The notes beneath the pieces were generated by a model, which made no database searches, was not told the DNA's origin, and worked only from the letters and a program-made list of their open reading frames with translations. Made by a program: the position numbers and the translations under genes. Shown here piece after piece: positions 42,440 to 51,662 of a stretch of DNA of 64,000 bases. The stretch comes from Nakazawaea peltata. Taxonomy: Eukaryota > Ascomycota > Pichiomycetes > Alaninales > Pachysolenaceae. Numbering within the stretch: the stretch's first letter is position 1; the number at the start of each line of letters is the position of its first letter. The DNA lies in contig BCGQ01000010.1 of the NCBI GenBank assembly GCA_001599355.1, positions 310,001 through 374,000 on the forward strand, written 5' to 3'.

Positions 42440-42943
42440 TATGACTCTATTGGACTTGTGTAGAGTTTTGTACTACAAACGTGGAGACTCTTCTTTATAT
42501 AAAACTGTGCGTATTTAATAGGGTGGGCGAACGGAGAATGCAGGAAAATATTGACGATGGTTAAGGGGTATAAAAAAGAGTGCAGATCAGTATTCAAAGT
42601 CGACGTTTAGGGACTGGAATAAGGTTTTGGACATGTGACTCGAGTCATGTGATCATTATCTAGATCATTAGATTATTATCTGGGGTATATCGGTTGAAGA
42701 ATCTATGTTAGCAAAATACGAATTTATTAAATTTATTAACACATGCTTAAGGAAATATTTTAATAGATCTGTAGTGGTAAAGCTTACATAATAAGAGAAT
42801 TCATAGTTAATTAGCAAATCTTAAGGGTGGAGTGATAAAGAGGGGACCAGAAGTATTTGTAGTGGCAGTGCCAGTGAAATCCACATAGATTACCAATATA
42901 CGCTCTTTACACCTCTCAATTCTTTATAAAATCTATTCCTCAC

Positions 42944-42980
42944 TTCGTTTCCCCTTCGTTTCCCCTTCGCTTCCCCTTCG
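42944..42980 (+). repeat. 11-nt pyrimidine tandem repeat
   Basis: Three full units and part of a fourth of TTCGTTTCCCC (third unit TTCGCTTCCCC) start at 42944, 42955, 42966 and 42977. The tract sits about 90 bases before the small ORF at 43069 and resembles other CT-rich leaders in the window. Confidence 0.8.
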
Positions 42981-43068
42981 CTCACTTCGCCTCCACATCG
43001 CCCCCTATCTATCTCCGCTGATCTCTTAGATAACAATACAATTGCCCTCTTACACTACCACCCAAAAA

Positions 43069-43239
43069 ATGCTCACACGTTCCGTGTCCACTTTCTCTCT
43101 TGCGCCGCAGTCGGATTTCTTGGCATCGATGAAACAGAGCAATTTAATCCCTCACCCGTTTCCCACTATACACCATTTCATTAGTAAAAGCAGGGACATT
43201 GTTTTCCCGCGCATTCCAGCAACTCCACACATAGGCTAA
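43069..43239 (+). CDS. Small ORF with a mitochondrial-presequence-like start
   Basis: This 56-codon frame begins MLTRSVSTFSLAPQSDF, which looks like a mitochondrial targeting sequence, with no recognised domain after it. It is preceded by an A-rich ATG context, a TATA-like stretch and a pyrimidine tract, the arrangement seen before real genes here. It could instead be an upstream ORF or leader of the F-box-like gene that starts 128 bases after its stop. No good splice donor to join the two was seen. Confidence 0.3.
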   Translation: MLTRSVSTFSLAPQSDFLASMKQSNLIPHPFPTIHHFISKSRDIVFPRIPATPHIG

Positions 43240-43366
43240 GCTAAGCTTGTGGATCTTATGCGGGTGGAACTGGGGCTACAAAAAAGTGACATTTATTTAA
43301 GGTCAAGTGATCTTGAGGGGCGATAAGAACGAATAACAAAGTATAGGTGATTGGAGAGAAGAGGAT

Positions 43367-45454
43367 ATGGAAGTACGATGCTACCCGCTGCGCTCAGGGT
43401 CCCCTATCTACGATGTGGGGGTTCATAGGGGCGATATGCATCATGATGCGCCTAATCAAATGACCTATTGGCCGCCTTATCGATCACTTCTTACGCCGAA
43501 TATGAAGTACGATTATCAACTTCACCGGGTAGTGGAAGTCACGAGTGAAGACCACTTCCGGCCTAATTATGTGATTATGGATCAACCGACTCGTAACAAG
43601 TCTCAAAAGATCAAGATGAAGTACAAATCTTTGCTTACTGATACTAAGAAGAAGTTGTTTAATAGTGACTTGTTCTCACTTCTGTCCAATATTAGTATAA
43701 CCAGTGCTAGACCACTGATAACACCTCAGAGTTTACTGACTTTTGACTCCTTACCTTTAGAGGTTTTGGAGACTATTATGTGGTGTTTGAGAGATGACCA
43801 GGCGTCTCTTGTTAATTGTTTGTACGTTTGCCGCAAGATGTACGAAGCTTCTTTACATCTGCTTTATTGTAAACCTGTTTTCACTTCGACTTACAGAGTT
43901 GGACAGTTTGTCACCACCATTCAAGAAAGTCCACATTTGGCCAAATATGTACGGGTAATGGACCTTAGTCGTTTGGAACCAGGTTATTCTGTGGATCAAG
44001 ATGGTAGTGATGCAGAAGATATTGATATTTTCCAATTGGTTTTCAATACTGATCCTGATAATTTGGATGATCTTCTTAATACTCGTACCAACTCAACCAG
44101 CACCAATAAAAATGATTTGGATTGGTATGAGAACCCTGCTCGTGCTGGTTGGAGAGATTGGAAATTCAGAGATAATCCATTGTATGGACGTAGACCTTCT
44201 CTTGTTCCTAAACAGCCTGTATTAACAAGGCAACATACAAATTCAACTCTTGTCTCAAATGGCACTACAAATTTTAAGTACCAGCATCGGTCGAGATCAA
44301 ACTCTGATGCTACTTTGGTGAAGACTCATGAATTCCTGGAAATGTACAGAAATTTCGATATGCTTCTTCCTTCTAGTTCGACATTGCTGTCATCTTCATC
44401 ATCATCTTCGCGTCCTTCTTCAATAATTCTTAACCCCTCATCTATGCTGCTGAAGGTAAGACATTCGGAGAAGTATAAAAAGCTTCGTAAAGTGATGCAG
44501 AAAAGACATCACCATAAAAGAGATTCCTCGAAGAAGCAACACAATCACAACCACAGAGTACAAAGAGCCCCTCAATCTGTAACGTTTGACTTGAAGCAAA
44601 GTAACAGAAGCCCCTTCTATGAGCCGTTCAAAGAGGCCCATCCTCTCACAAACAAATTCCTAAGTAAATATGCGATCACAAAAGATCTCCCAATTGGATA
44701 TATTCTTCATATACTCCAATTGTGTACTAATATAACGGAGTTAAATATGAGTAACTTGTCGTTATCGCTGGATTTCAGAATTGTACCAAGTGCAGACTTG
44801 AAATTGGTTTGTAGATCCGATGCAAACTACGAGAATGACAGTTACGAACGTAAAATCAAAGAAAATGGTTACTATATCCAGTCGTTAATCCCTAACCACT
44901 CCAAAGATGACGATGCGCATTCGAGGCTGTTTGCACCTCACTACAAATCGAGAAATTTAAAGCAAATTTCAAGGACGGAACTTTCATCTAATTTGGTGTG
45001 TCTCAGCGATATTGGTGTGATGACCATTGACACATATGCACGCGCAGAGCCCTCGTCAGATTTCAGAGACGCTTCTATGTCCCCTCATAGAGGCCAACCT
45101 GCAAGGAAAAGAGCCAACAAAAATCATCTGTCAGTGAAATTAACTGCAGCAGATGTTATTGTTCTGATGAAAGATCTTTCCGAATTGCGCACGATCAATC
45201 TTCGGAATTGTGTTTGGTTGGATAAAAAACTCGTTCTCAAATTTATGGATCTGTTCTACGGAGACGGAGATTTGCGCAGGAAAATGCGGGGATTACAAGT
45301 CAATTTTGTCGATTCGGGATTAATGAAGGATTCAAGTTGGTGTATTGAAGGATCGGTAAGAGATTTGGCTAACGTATTCCGTAATGAACAAAGACTCCTT
45401 CGTAATTGGGAGCTGATGAATTCACTTATTCATCGTATTGGAGAGAATTATTGA
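43367..45454 (+). CDS. F-box-like protein, possibly related to Cos111
   Basis: This 695-residue protein has a degenerate F-box around residues 125-175 (FDSLPLEVLETIMWCLRDDQ, then VNCLYVCRKMYEASLHLLY), followed by a short LRR-like stretch (VRVMDLSRLEPGY; later LRTINLRNCVWLDKKLVLKF). The middle (230-430) is disordered, Ser- and His-rich with basic runs. This looks like a substrate receptor for an SCF ubiquitin ligase. The layout recalls yeast Cos111 (YBR203W) but I am not certain. ATG at 43367. Confidence 0.7.
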   Translation: MEVRCYPLRSGSPIYDVGVHRGDMHHDAPNQMTYWPPYRSLLTPNMKYDYQLHRVVEVTSEDHFRPNYVIMDQPTRNKSQKIKMKYKSLLTDTKKKLFNSDLFSLLSNISITSARPLITPQSLLTFDSLPLEVLETIMWCLRDDQASLVNCLYVCRKMYEASLHLLYCKPVFTSTYRVGQFVTTIQESPHLAKYVRVMDLSRLEPGYSVDQDGSDAEDIDIFQLVFNTDPDNLDDLLNTRTNSTSTNKNDLDWYENPARAGWRDWKFRDNPLYGRRPSLVPKQPVLTRQHTNSTLVSNGTTNFKYQHRSRSNSDATLVKTHEFLEMYRNFDMLLPSSSTLLSSSSSSSRPSSIILNPSSMLLKVRHSEKYKKLRKVMQKRHHHKRDSSKKQHNHNHRVQRAPQSVTFDLKQSNRSPFYEPFKEAHPLTNKFLSKYAITKDLPIGYILHILQLCTNITELNMSNLSLSLDFRIVPSADLKLVCRSDANYENDSYERKIKENGYYIQSLIPNHSKDDDAHSRLFAPHYKSRNLKQISRTELSSNLVCLSDIGVMTIDTYARAEPSSDFRDASMSPHRGQPARKRANKNHLSVKLTAADVIVLMKDLSELRTINLRNCVWLDKKLVLKFMDLFYGDGDLRRKMRGLQVNFVDSGLMKDSSWCIEGSVRDLANVFRNEQRLLRNWELMNSLIHRIGENY

Positions 45455-45788
45455 TGGTATGGTATGTATTGATATAATGAATGGAAGGTGTTAAGGTGTG
45501 ATATATTGTAGGTGGTGGTGTTAAGTTTTTCTTTTCTTACCTTTAAGCGAGTTCTTCTCTTCTTTCTTCTTTCTCCTTTCCCCTTTCCCCCTCTCCCCCT
45601 TTTCCTCGCCCCCTTTGCTTTTTCTTTCCCTTTCCTCTCCCCCAAAGTAGTGCACCCCTCCCCATTTCCCAATCAGGAATCAATAAGAAAAATTTTCCCC
45701 TTCTTTCCTCAACGTTTCGAACAAAAAAGCGACGAGTCAGCGGTTAGTTCAAAGCCAGATCAACCAAACAAGATACTCCATAGATACA
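45455..45788. other. eIF3l promoter with a polypyrimidine tract
   Basis: This 334-base spacer is dominated by an almost pure C/T run on the plus strand from about 45548 to 45653, ending some 135 bases before the eIF3l ATG. Such tracts are typical of strong promoters in this window. Minus-strand frames over it are composition artefacts. Confidence 0.65.
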
Positions 45789-47543
45789 ATGTCTGCCGCC
45801 GTTGAAGAATTAGGAAACTTATCGGACCAAGAATACATCGATGTCGATGATTTGGTGAACGAATTTGAGGGTTCTGACGATGAAGATGTCAGATATGAAC
45901 AAAGAACCTCCGTCAAGAAGACCGTTCAACAAAAGGGAGGTATCCCAGACGTTGTTGTCAAGTTCGTAAAGGTCTGGTACAAGCTGTTCTTGACCAACAA
46001 CAGTTACCAATTATATGGATGTTACAATAACAATTTGAACAGAATTTTTGACAAGTTCTTTGCCAAACAATGGCCTTCTCCAATGGAGATTTCAAGATTA
46101 GTAGACGAGGATCAGATCTTCACCATCTTGTACTCCGAATGTTACTATAGACATGTTTACTCCAGAATCACATCTCCTTCTTTGGATGTGCGTACTCTGA
46201 GTTTCAACAACTACTGTAACTTGTTCAATTTGATCTTGAACAACGAACAAGGTCCAGTTGGTTTCGAGTTACCAAACAAATGGTTATGGGACATCATTGA
46301 TGAGTTCATCTACCAATATAATGAGTTCCAGATCTATAAGAGTAAATTGAGCAACAAACAAACCAAATCTGACGACGAGAAGCTGGAATTGGACTACTTA
46401 GTTGCCAACCAAGAAGTCTGGTCTACTTACAGTGTCTTGAACGCTTTGTACTCTTTAGTCGGCAAATCTAACATCATTGAGCAGTTGAAATACACAAAGT
46501 TGGGTAAGCAAATCACTCCAGAGGTTGCTGGTGAATACGGTTCTTTACCATTATACAAAAATTTGGGTTACTTCTCGATCATTGGTTTATTGAGAATTCA
46601 TACTTTCCTTGGAGATTACACATTACTGTTGAAGACCATTCAACATATCGAATTGAACAAGAAACTGTTCTTCACCAGAATTCCAAGTTGTAACTTCACT
46701 GTCTATTACTATGTCGGGTTCTGTTTCTTGATGATGAACAGATACCATGATCTGATCAAGTCTTTCCAACATATTTTATTGTTCTTCTTAAGAACCAAGA
46801 ACTTGCACAACAACAAGCTGTCATTTGATATCACCACCAAGAAATCCGAGCAAATGTTTGCCTTGTTGACCATCTGTATCTCTTTATGCCCAGTAAGATT
46901 AGACGATGTTTTGCATCAACAATTGAGAGAGAAGTTCCAAGATCAATACTACAAGTTGACCAGATCCGAAGATAAGAATGTCATCTTGTCCACATACGAA
47001 GAATTATTCAGATTTGGATCCCCAAGATTCATCGACAGTAACGTCTCCACTGAGGTCTATTCAGATCCATTGGCCAAGCATTGGAAGATCTTCAAGTTGA
47101 GTTTGTTGAAGCATTTGAACACCCCTAACTTGAACTTCTACTTGAACTTGTACAGCTCTTTGGAATTATCCAAGTTACAAAAATTGATGGAACTGTCTTC
47201 CAGTGATGAATTGAACGAATTGTTATTGGCTTTCAAGTTGAATAACAGACAATTGAAATTGGATTACTCCAAGGATGAATCTGCCGAACACTCTGTTGCC
47301 TCTGAGTCTGCTCTGGATGTCTCTGCTGCCATCGACGATGACGCTTCTTCTTTATTACAAGGCTCTTACAAGACTATTTATGACATCGACATTAAACTTG
47401 ATGGTGATCATATCAACGTCTCCAACTTCAAGAACTCCAGAAAGTTCGGCGACTGGTTCATCAGAAACTGGTACAAGAACTACGCTGTCATTGACAATAT
47501 CGAAAACATGAACAACCAAGACTCTAAGAAGGAGGTTAAATAG
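45789..47543 (+). CDS. Translation initiation factor eIF3 subunit l
   Basis: This 584-residue protein compares with 564 for human EIF3L. Matching stretches are NLGYFSIIGLLRIHTFLGDY, IQHIELNKK and TRIPSC.FTVYYYVGFCFLMM, then KSEQMFALLTICISLCPVRLD and LREKFQDQYYKL. A PCI/TPR-like helical domain occupies roughly residues 250-540. CTG at the YTL-A-LKTI position matches Ala in human YYQAIKVL. eIF3l is part of the larger eIF3 of animals, plants and filamentous fungi and is missing from S. cerevisiae, whose eIF3 has about six subunits. Codon use is biased, as for an abundant protein. Confidence 0.95.
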   Translation: MSAAVEELGNLSDQEYIDVDDLVNEFEGSDDEDVRYEQRTSVKKTVQQKGGIPDVVVKFVKVWYKLFLTNNSYQLYGCYNNNLNRIFDKFFAKQWPSPMEISRLVDEDQIFTILYSECYYRHVYSRITSPSLDVRTLSFNNYCNLFNLILNNEQGPVGFELPNKWLWDIIDEFIYQYNEFQIYKSKLSNKQTKSDDEKLELDYLVANQEVWSTYSVLNALYSLVGKSNIIEQLKYTKLGKQITPEVAGEYGSLPLYKNLGYFSIIGLLRIHTFLGDYTLLLKTIQHIELNKKLFFTRIPSCNFTVYYYVGFCFLMMNRYHDLIKSFQHILLFFLRTKNLHNNKLSFDITTKKSEQMFALLTICISLCPVRLDDVLHQQLREKFQDQYYKLTRSEDKNVILSTYEELFRFGSPRFIDSNVSTEVYSDPLAKHWKIFKLSLLKHLNTPNLNFYLNLYSSLELSKLQKLMELSSSDELNELLLAFKLNNRQLKLDYSKDESAEHSVASESALDVSAAIDDDASSLLQGSYKTIYDIDIKLDGDHINVSNFKNSRKFGDWFIRNWYKNYAVIDNIENMNNQDSKKEVK

Positions 47544-47742
47544 TCGACTAATAAATGAATATACCTTGATTAATCTCCTATTTAAGTAGTTTCTCCATAA
47601 GGAAGTTAAAATTTTGATTTCCTCTTCGAGCTCATCTCTTCGATTTCCCCATTTGGAATCCGGCGTAAAATTTTTTCTTAAAATTTTTTTTCACATATTA
47701 ACAGAAGAAGTCGATGGATGAGAAGATCAAAGGAAGGTAAGG

Positions 47743-48417
47743 ATGTCAAAGAATAAGGAACTGCTTTCAAAAGCTTATATTTCCGACTCAGATTCGGACT
47801 CTGATCTGGAACAACAAGAATTCCAACTGCCTAGACATTTCCATGAGTTAAAGGCCAAGAAGAAGGCATTGGAATCCAGCTTAAAGAGCGGTACTGGCAA
47901 AGAGATTTGGTTGTTCAAGTTACCGCTGTCATTGGAATTGAAGGATGTTAAAGAGATTCCTGTCACCGTAAAAAGTGAAGGTGTAGTATACAAGCATAGC
48001 AATGGAATATTGTACAGAATAACACAAGAAGTGTATCTGCAGCTGGAGGGAAGCACTGACAGATACTCTCTTTTATTGCCTAATGGAGACTCCAGTTACA
48101 AAGTGAACAAAAAATTACAAGTCAAGCGTGTCTTCACCATTGCTGAGACCGTTGAAATCCCAAAAATCGATTTACTGAAGGTAAAGATCCCCAGATCTGA
48201 CGTACCGAAGGAGGAAAACTTAAGAATGAGACATTTCCCTACCGGTTATGGAGCCAATGATTTCGAGGAACTGAAGCCTGTAGCTACCAAGAGAAAGCAT
48301 GAATCTTCTTCTGAAGATCACTCGTCCGAGAAAAAATCCAAGAAGGAGAAGAAAGATAAGAAAGATAAGAAAGACAAGAAGGAGAAGAAGGAGAAGAAAT
48401 CCAAGAAGAAGGATTAG
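47743..48417 (+). CDS. RPA34: RNA polymerase I subunit A34.5
   Basis: This 224-residue protein (233 in S. cerevisiae) forms the TFIIF-like A49/A34.5 heterodimer of RNA polymerase I. The start has the acidic AYISDSDSDSDLEQQEF seen in Rpa34, the middle has EIWLFKLP and VFTIAETVEIPKIDLLKVKI followed by DVPKEENLRMRHFPTGYGA, and the C-terminus is the long Lys/Glu/Asp tail. The leader contains a short upstream ORF (47714-47740, MDEKIKGR) that ends two bases before the main ATG. Confidence 0.92.
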   Translation: MSKNKELLSKAYISDSDSDSDLEQQEFQLPRHFHELKAKKKALESSLKSGTGKEIWLFKLPLSLELKDVKEIPVTVKSEGVVYKHSNGILYRITQEVYLQLEGSTDRYSLLLPNGDSSYKVNKKLQVKRVFTIAETVEIPKIDLLKVKIPRSDVPKEENLRMRHFPTGYGANDFEELKPVATKRKHESSSEDHSSEKKSKKEKKDKKDKKDKKEKKEKKSKKKD

Positions 48418-48494
48418 AGCATCTGTAATGAGATGAGTATAATTTAGATCTCTAGAATATATATTAGCACATCATAACGATACTTATGTAGATT

Positions 48495-49469
48495 TCAATG
48501 TTTGTGACCTGGAAGGTCACCAGTGAGAGAACAAGGAAGAGCATAAACTGGATCTATAGGGACGAGATTGTCAAATTTCATCAATGAGAGTCCGGCAATA
48601 CCGAAAAATGTGTGATATACATCGACTTGATTGTCTTCTCTGTCGGCAATACCACCTGTTTCTGGGTCTTGCAGCTTGTAAATGAATTGTCTTAATTTTT
48701 CATGATCTATAACATGTAAACTGTCAAGGGCAGCAAGAGAACTCAATACCCACCAACTGTAGCACACGTCAGGTAATTTTTCCGGTCTCCCATTCAACCC
48801 TCCATTAGGTACCTGTCTTTCTGAAAGGTATTGAACTAAGACTTGTTTGTTCACGAGGTCAAGACGACCACAAATCAGAAGAGTTCCAACGCAAACAAAC
48901 ACTTGAGCAGCATGACTCTCAGCTCCAGGTACCATTCCATAACCACCATCAAAATTCTCACATCTTTTGACAAAATCACATGCAGATTCCAGGATTTCAG
49001 GTGTCAATTTCCCAAGGAGGGCCAACGCATTGACCGCAATATATACAAACCTAGTATCCACTTCACCAAAACGATCACCTTGGAAACTTCCATCCTCCAA
49101 TTTCATCGAAAGTATGTAGTTGGTTATTTTGTCCACAATCTCCGGCTTCAAACTGTCAAGTTCTCCTATAATCTTCAAGATCTGAATCGCACTTAAAGTA
49201 CTGGTCATATGAGAGTCATGACCTGGGAAGGCTCCAAATCCACCATCAATTTGATCATTGAAACAACTCATCACAAATTCCACCATCTCTTCCTTTGATC
49301 CTAGCACTTTAATGCCCTCTTTTTCTCCTAATAACAACGTCACCGCCATAAGTCCCCAGTAAGTTCCGTTCATTCGAAGGTGCTCGGTGAGCCAGAATTC
49401 GTACTCGGTGAGCCTCTTCCCAAGGGATGCTACGTAGTCGATGTGTTTCTGTTTTAGTAATTCCGCCAT
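48495..49469 (-). CDS. BET2: Rab geranylgeranyltransferase beta subunit
   Basis: This 324-residue prenyltransferase beta subunit works with Bet4 and Mrs6 to add geranylgeranyl groups to Rab GTPases such as Ypt1 and Sec4. It has the alpha-alpha barrel repeats: FGAFPGHDSHMTSTLSAI, GSFQGDRFGEVDTRFVY, NFDGGYGMVPGAESHAAQ, and PNGGLNGRPEKLPDVCYSWW. Zinc ligands are the Asp/Cys of LPDVCYSWW and the His of VDVYHTFFG. The end NLVPIDPVYALP is typical of Bet2. ATG at 49469. Confidence 0.96.
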   Translation of the reverse strand: MAELLKQKHIDYVASLGKRLTEYEFWLTEHLRMNGTYWGLMAVTLLLGEKEGIKVLGSKEEMVEFVMSCFNDQIDGGFGAFPGHDSHMTSTLSAIQILKIIGELDSLKPEIVDKITNYILSMKLEDGSFQGDRFGEVDTRFVYIAVNALALLGKLTPEILESACDFVKRCENFDGGYGMVPGAESHAAQVFVCVGTLLICGRLDLVNKQVLVQYLSERQVPNGGLNGRPEKLPDVCYSWWVLSSLAALDSLHVIDHEKLRQFIYKLQDPETGGIADREDNQVDVYHTFFGIAGLSLMKFDNLVPIDPVYALPCSLTGDLPGHKH

Positions 49470-49708
49470 TGAGATGATGACAGCGAGTGAAGTTGTCTAT
49501 CTGGTTGAGTATTTAAATCGATCTGACGCCGTCGAGGGGTTTTTATATAGAGATGAGCATATTACGACTTTTATTGTTTGTACGGTTATGAAGGGGATGA
49601 GTATGTACGGTTATAAGGGGTATTATCCCCTTTCTACTAAGGTATAAAATTAATATTGTATTAGAGGAACATATACCACAAGGCGAGCCATTGTGAATCT
49701 TTAACAGA

Positions 49709-50746
49709 TTAGTGCTTCAGTTTATAAGCAAGAATTTGGTTAACGGAATCAATAGTTGATTGTTCTAAAGAAATCAATTCGATACCAGCTAATTTCAAAG
49801 TGGCAGAACAGTCAAATTTATCACATTCTTCATCCAATGATTTAACTGTTTCTTCAGTGGCATTAGGAATTTTCCCTTGAAGTTCTGGAAAGTTCTTGTT
49901 GATGAGGAAAGCAATTTTCTCATTACTGAACGACTCTGAAGTAACGAATAATCTCTTACCAGCTAATTCGGATTTTTGCAAAGGTAAAACATGCATCCGT
50001 GCAACATCTCTAACATCAACAAACAAACCACAAGTTTTTGTAAGTTCATCATCTGGCTTACTCTTCAAAATAGCATTAGTGAATTCTGAACTCGTATTCA
50101 AAGTTGGTTTGGACAAAGAATCCTCGAACACTTGAGGACCTAAAATGTAAGGGGGGGTGACGGTAGATAAAGTGAAGTTTGGCTTTTCAGTCTCAACAAA
50201 GTCCCAAGCAGCTTTCTCCGCAAATGTCTTAGAGGCAAAGTAAGCATAAAATTCGTTCACATTGGCTTGTTCAAGGGTCATTGGATTCCAATCCTTCTCT
50301 GTGAAAATATGATCTTTATCAGGGTTGTCCAATTTCAACATTGCGCCATATGAAGAAGTAATAACAAGTGTCTTCACTTGAGGGGCATATTGCTTAATAC
50401 CTTTCAACATGTTGAGAGTTCCTTGGATTCCCGGTTTCAAATAGATCTCTTCGAAATCGGTTCCCAACCCGAAAGAGACTGGAGAAGCTGTATGCAAAAC
50501 ATGATTGATCTCTGGGTGCTTCTTCAAAGCTTCATCAAAAGCTCCATCAGAGCTAATATTCCCAACGATTTCGTAAGAAAATTGTCCTTCAGGGTAAAGT
50601 TTTTTAAAGTTGGTAATCAAATTATCGCCCTTGGCTTCAGATCTAACAGTACCAATTACCTTATAACCAGACTTCAACAAGTAGCTGATGGTATGTAAAG
50701 CAAGAAAGCCAGTGGCTCCAGAGATGAAGACAGTTTCAGTAGACAT
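49709..50746 (-). CDS. NADPH-dependent carbonyl/methylglyoxal reductase, GRE2 family
   Basis: This extended short-chain dehydrogenase of 345 residues compares with 342 for Gre2. The nucleotide loop is VFISGATGFLALHTI, the catalytic Tyr and Lys are in YAYFASKTFAEKAAWDF, and FVDVRDVARMHVLP is the family-typical segment. These enzymes reduce methylglyoxal, isovaleraldehyde and many ketones, and are stress-induced. Yeasts often have several paralogues, so orthology to GRE2 itself is not claimed. A CCG-N6-CGG palindrome 295 bases upstream may be a zinc-cluster activator site. Confidence 0.92.
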   Translation of the reverse strand: MSTETVFISGATGFLALHTISYLLKSGYKVIGTVRSEAKGDNLITNFKKLYPEGQFSYEIVGNISSDGAFDEALKKHPEINHVLHTASPVSFGLGTDFEEIYLKPGIQGTLNMLKGIKQYAPQVKTLVITSSYGAMLKLDNPDKDHIFTEKDWNPMTLEQANVNEFYAYFASKTFAEKAAWDFVETEKPNFTLSTVTPPYILGPQVFEDSLSKPTLNTSSEFTNAILKSKPDDELTKTCGLFVDVRDVARMHVLPLQKSELAGKRLFVTSESFSNEKIAFLINKNFPELQGKIPNATEETVKSLDEECDKFDCSATLKLAGIELISLEQSTIDSVNQILAYKLKH

Positions 50747-51662
50747 TATATTATTTTGATTGTAGTGTTATTGAATGATTCAATGATGAGTTTAGAGTCC
50801 AAGAAAGGGGGTTTCTAAGTTTTAAATATGATTTGAAATCAGACTACATTGTTACTGAAGGCGATATCTCGGGCACACTTGATATCAATTTATTTCATGA
50901 CTGTACCGAGCTTTTTTATTACACCTGGTTTTAAGCGAGATCCTAATGAAATTGTTAGAGAACCAATAGGGTCTAACGCTCCTTCAAATTTTAGATTTTT
51001 TAAGATGAAAATTCAGTAGCGATACACACGGCAGGATAAGTACCGAAGTTTCGGTATCGGTGATTATCTTTCTTCGGTGCGAAAGATGAGATTACTAATA
51101 AGGAAATCCGCAGGAATTTCCTGTGTAGCGTTTTGGTTACAGCCGCAGCATTTTGAAGCAGCATGCGAAATACTCGGCAAAACGGTATTTGATTCGGGTA
51201 AAATAATTTAAATGTGTTATTGGCTTAGTTAGGGGCTATTCAATATATTAATGCGGAGAGAAGATCTGGAAAGCACAAGTTGAAAGAAGGTTCGGAAAGA
51301 AGGTTCGGAAAGAAGTTGCTGGAATTATAATCAGTGAGGAAGTATGGGAAGGAAGAGTAAAGGCTGCGAGTGTGGTCGGATAGAACCGAATGCGAAAAAG
51401 GAAAGCTTCGGTAATATGTGAGTGGTAGACGCTAGATGGCCAATTTAGCCTTATCATCGCCCTGCTCAGCTCTCAACCTAAACTGATTAACAATTATTTC
51501 CCTCGCTCTTCTCGTTTCCCATTTTATACATTTTCGTACTCTGCTCGTCTTACCGCATATGTGACGCGTCTCATTTCATTTCGTAATTTGCTCCTCCACC
51601 AATGAAATACAAAAACAAACAGAGCGTCTCTTCACCCAATTGAAAGAAGTCACCAGAACAAG
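50747..51662. other. Divergent promoter of the reductase and J-protein genes
   Basis: This 916-base region contains the palindrome TACCGAAGTTTCGGTA (51041-51056), a 13-nt tandem repeat with GAAGGTTC cores (51282-51315) and an ACGCGT box (51564-51569) 94 bases before the J-protein ATG. Antisense frames here are not believed. Confidence 0.65.

Larger units (their letters stand above)
42440..43366. other. Divergent promoter region with repeats and a small ORF
   Basis: This 927-base spacer lies between the RraA-type gene and the F-box-like gene. It contains the 12-bp palindrome TGACTCGAGTCA (42636-42647), an 11-nt pyrimidine tandem repeat (42944-42980), a TATA-like stretch near 42922-42930, and a 56-codon ORF starting at 43069. 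Confidence 0.65.
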
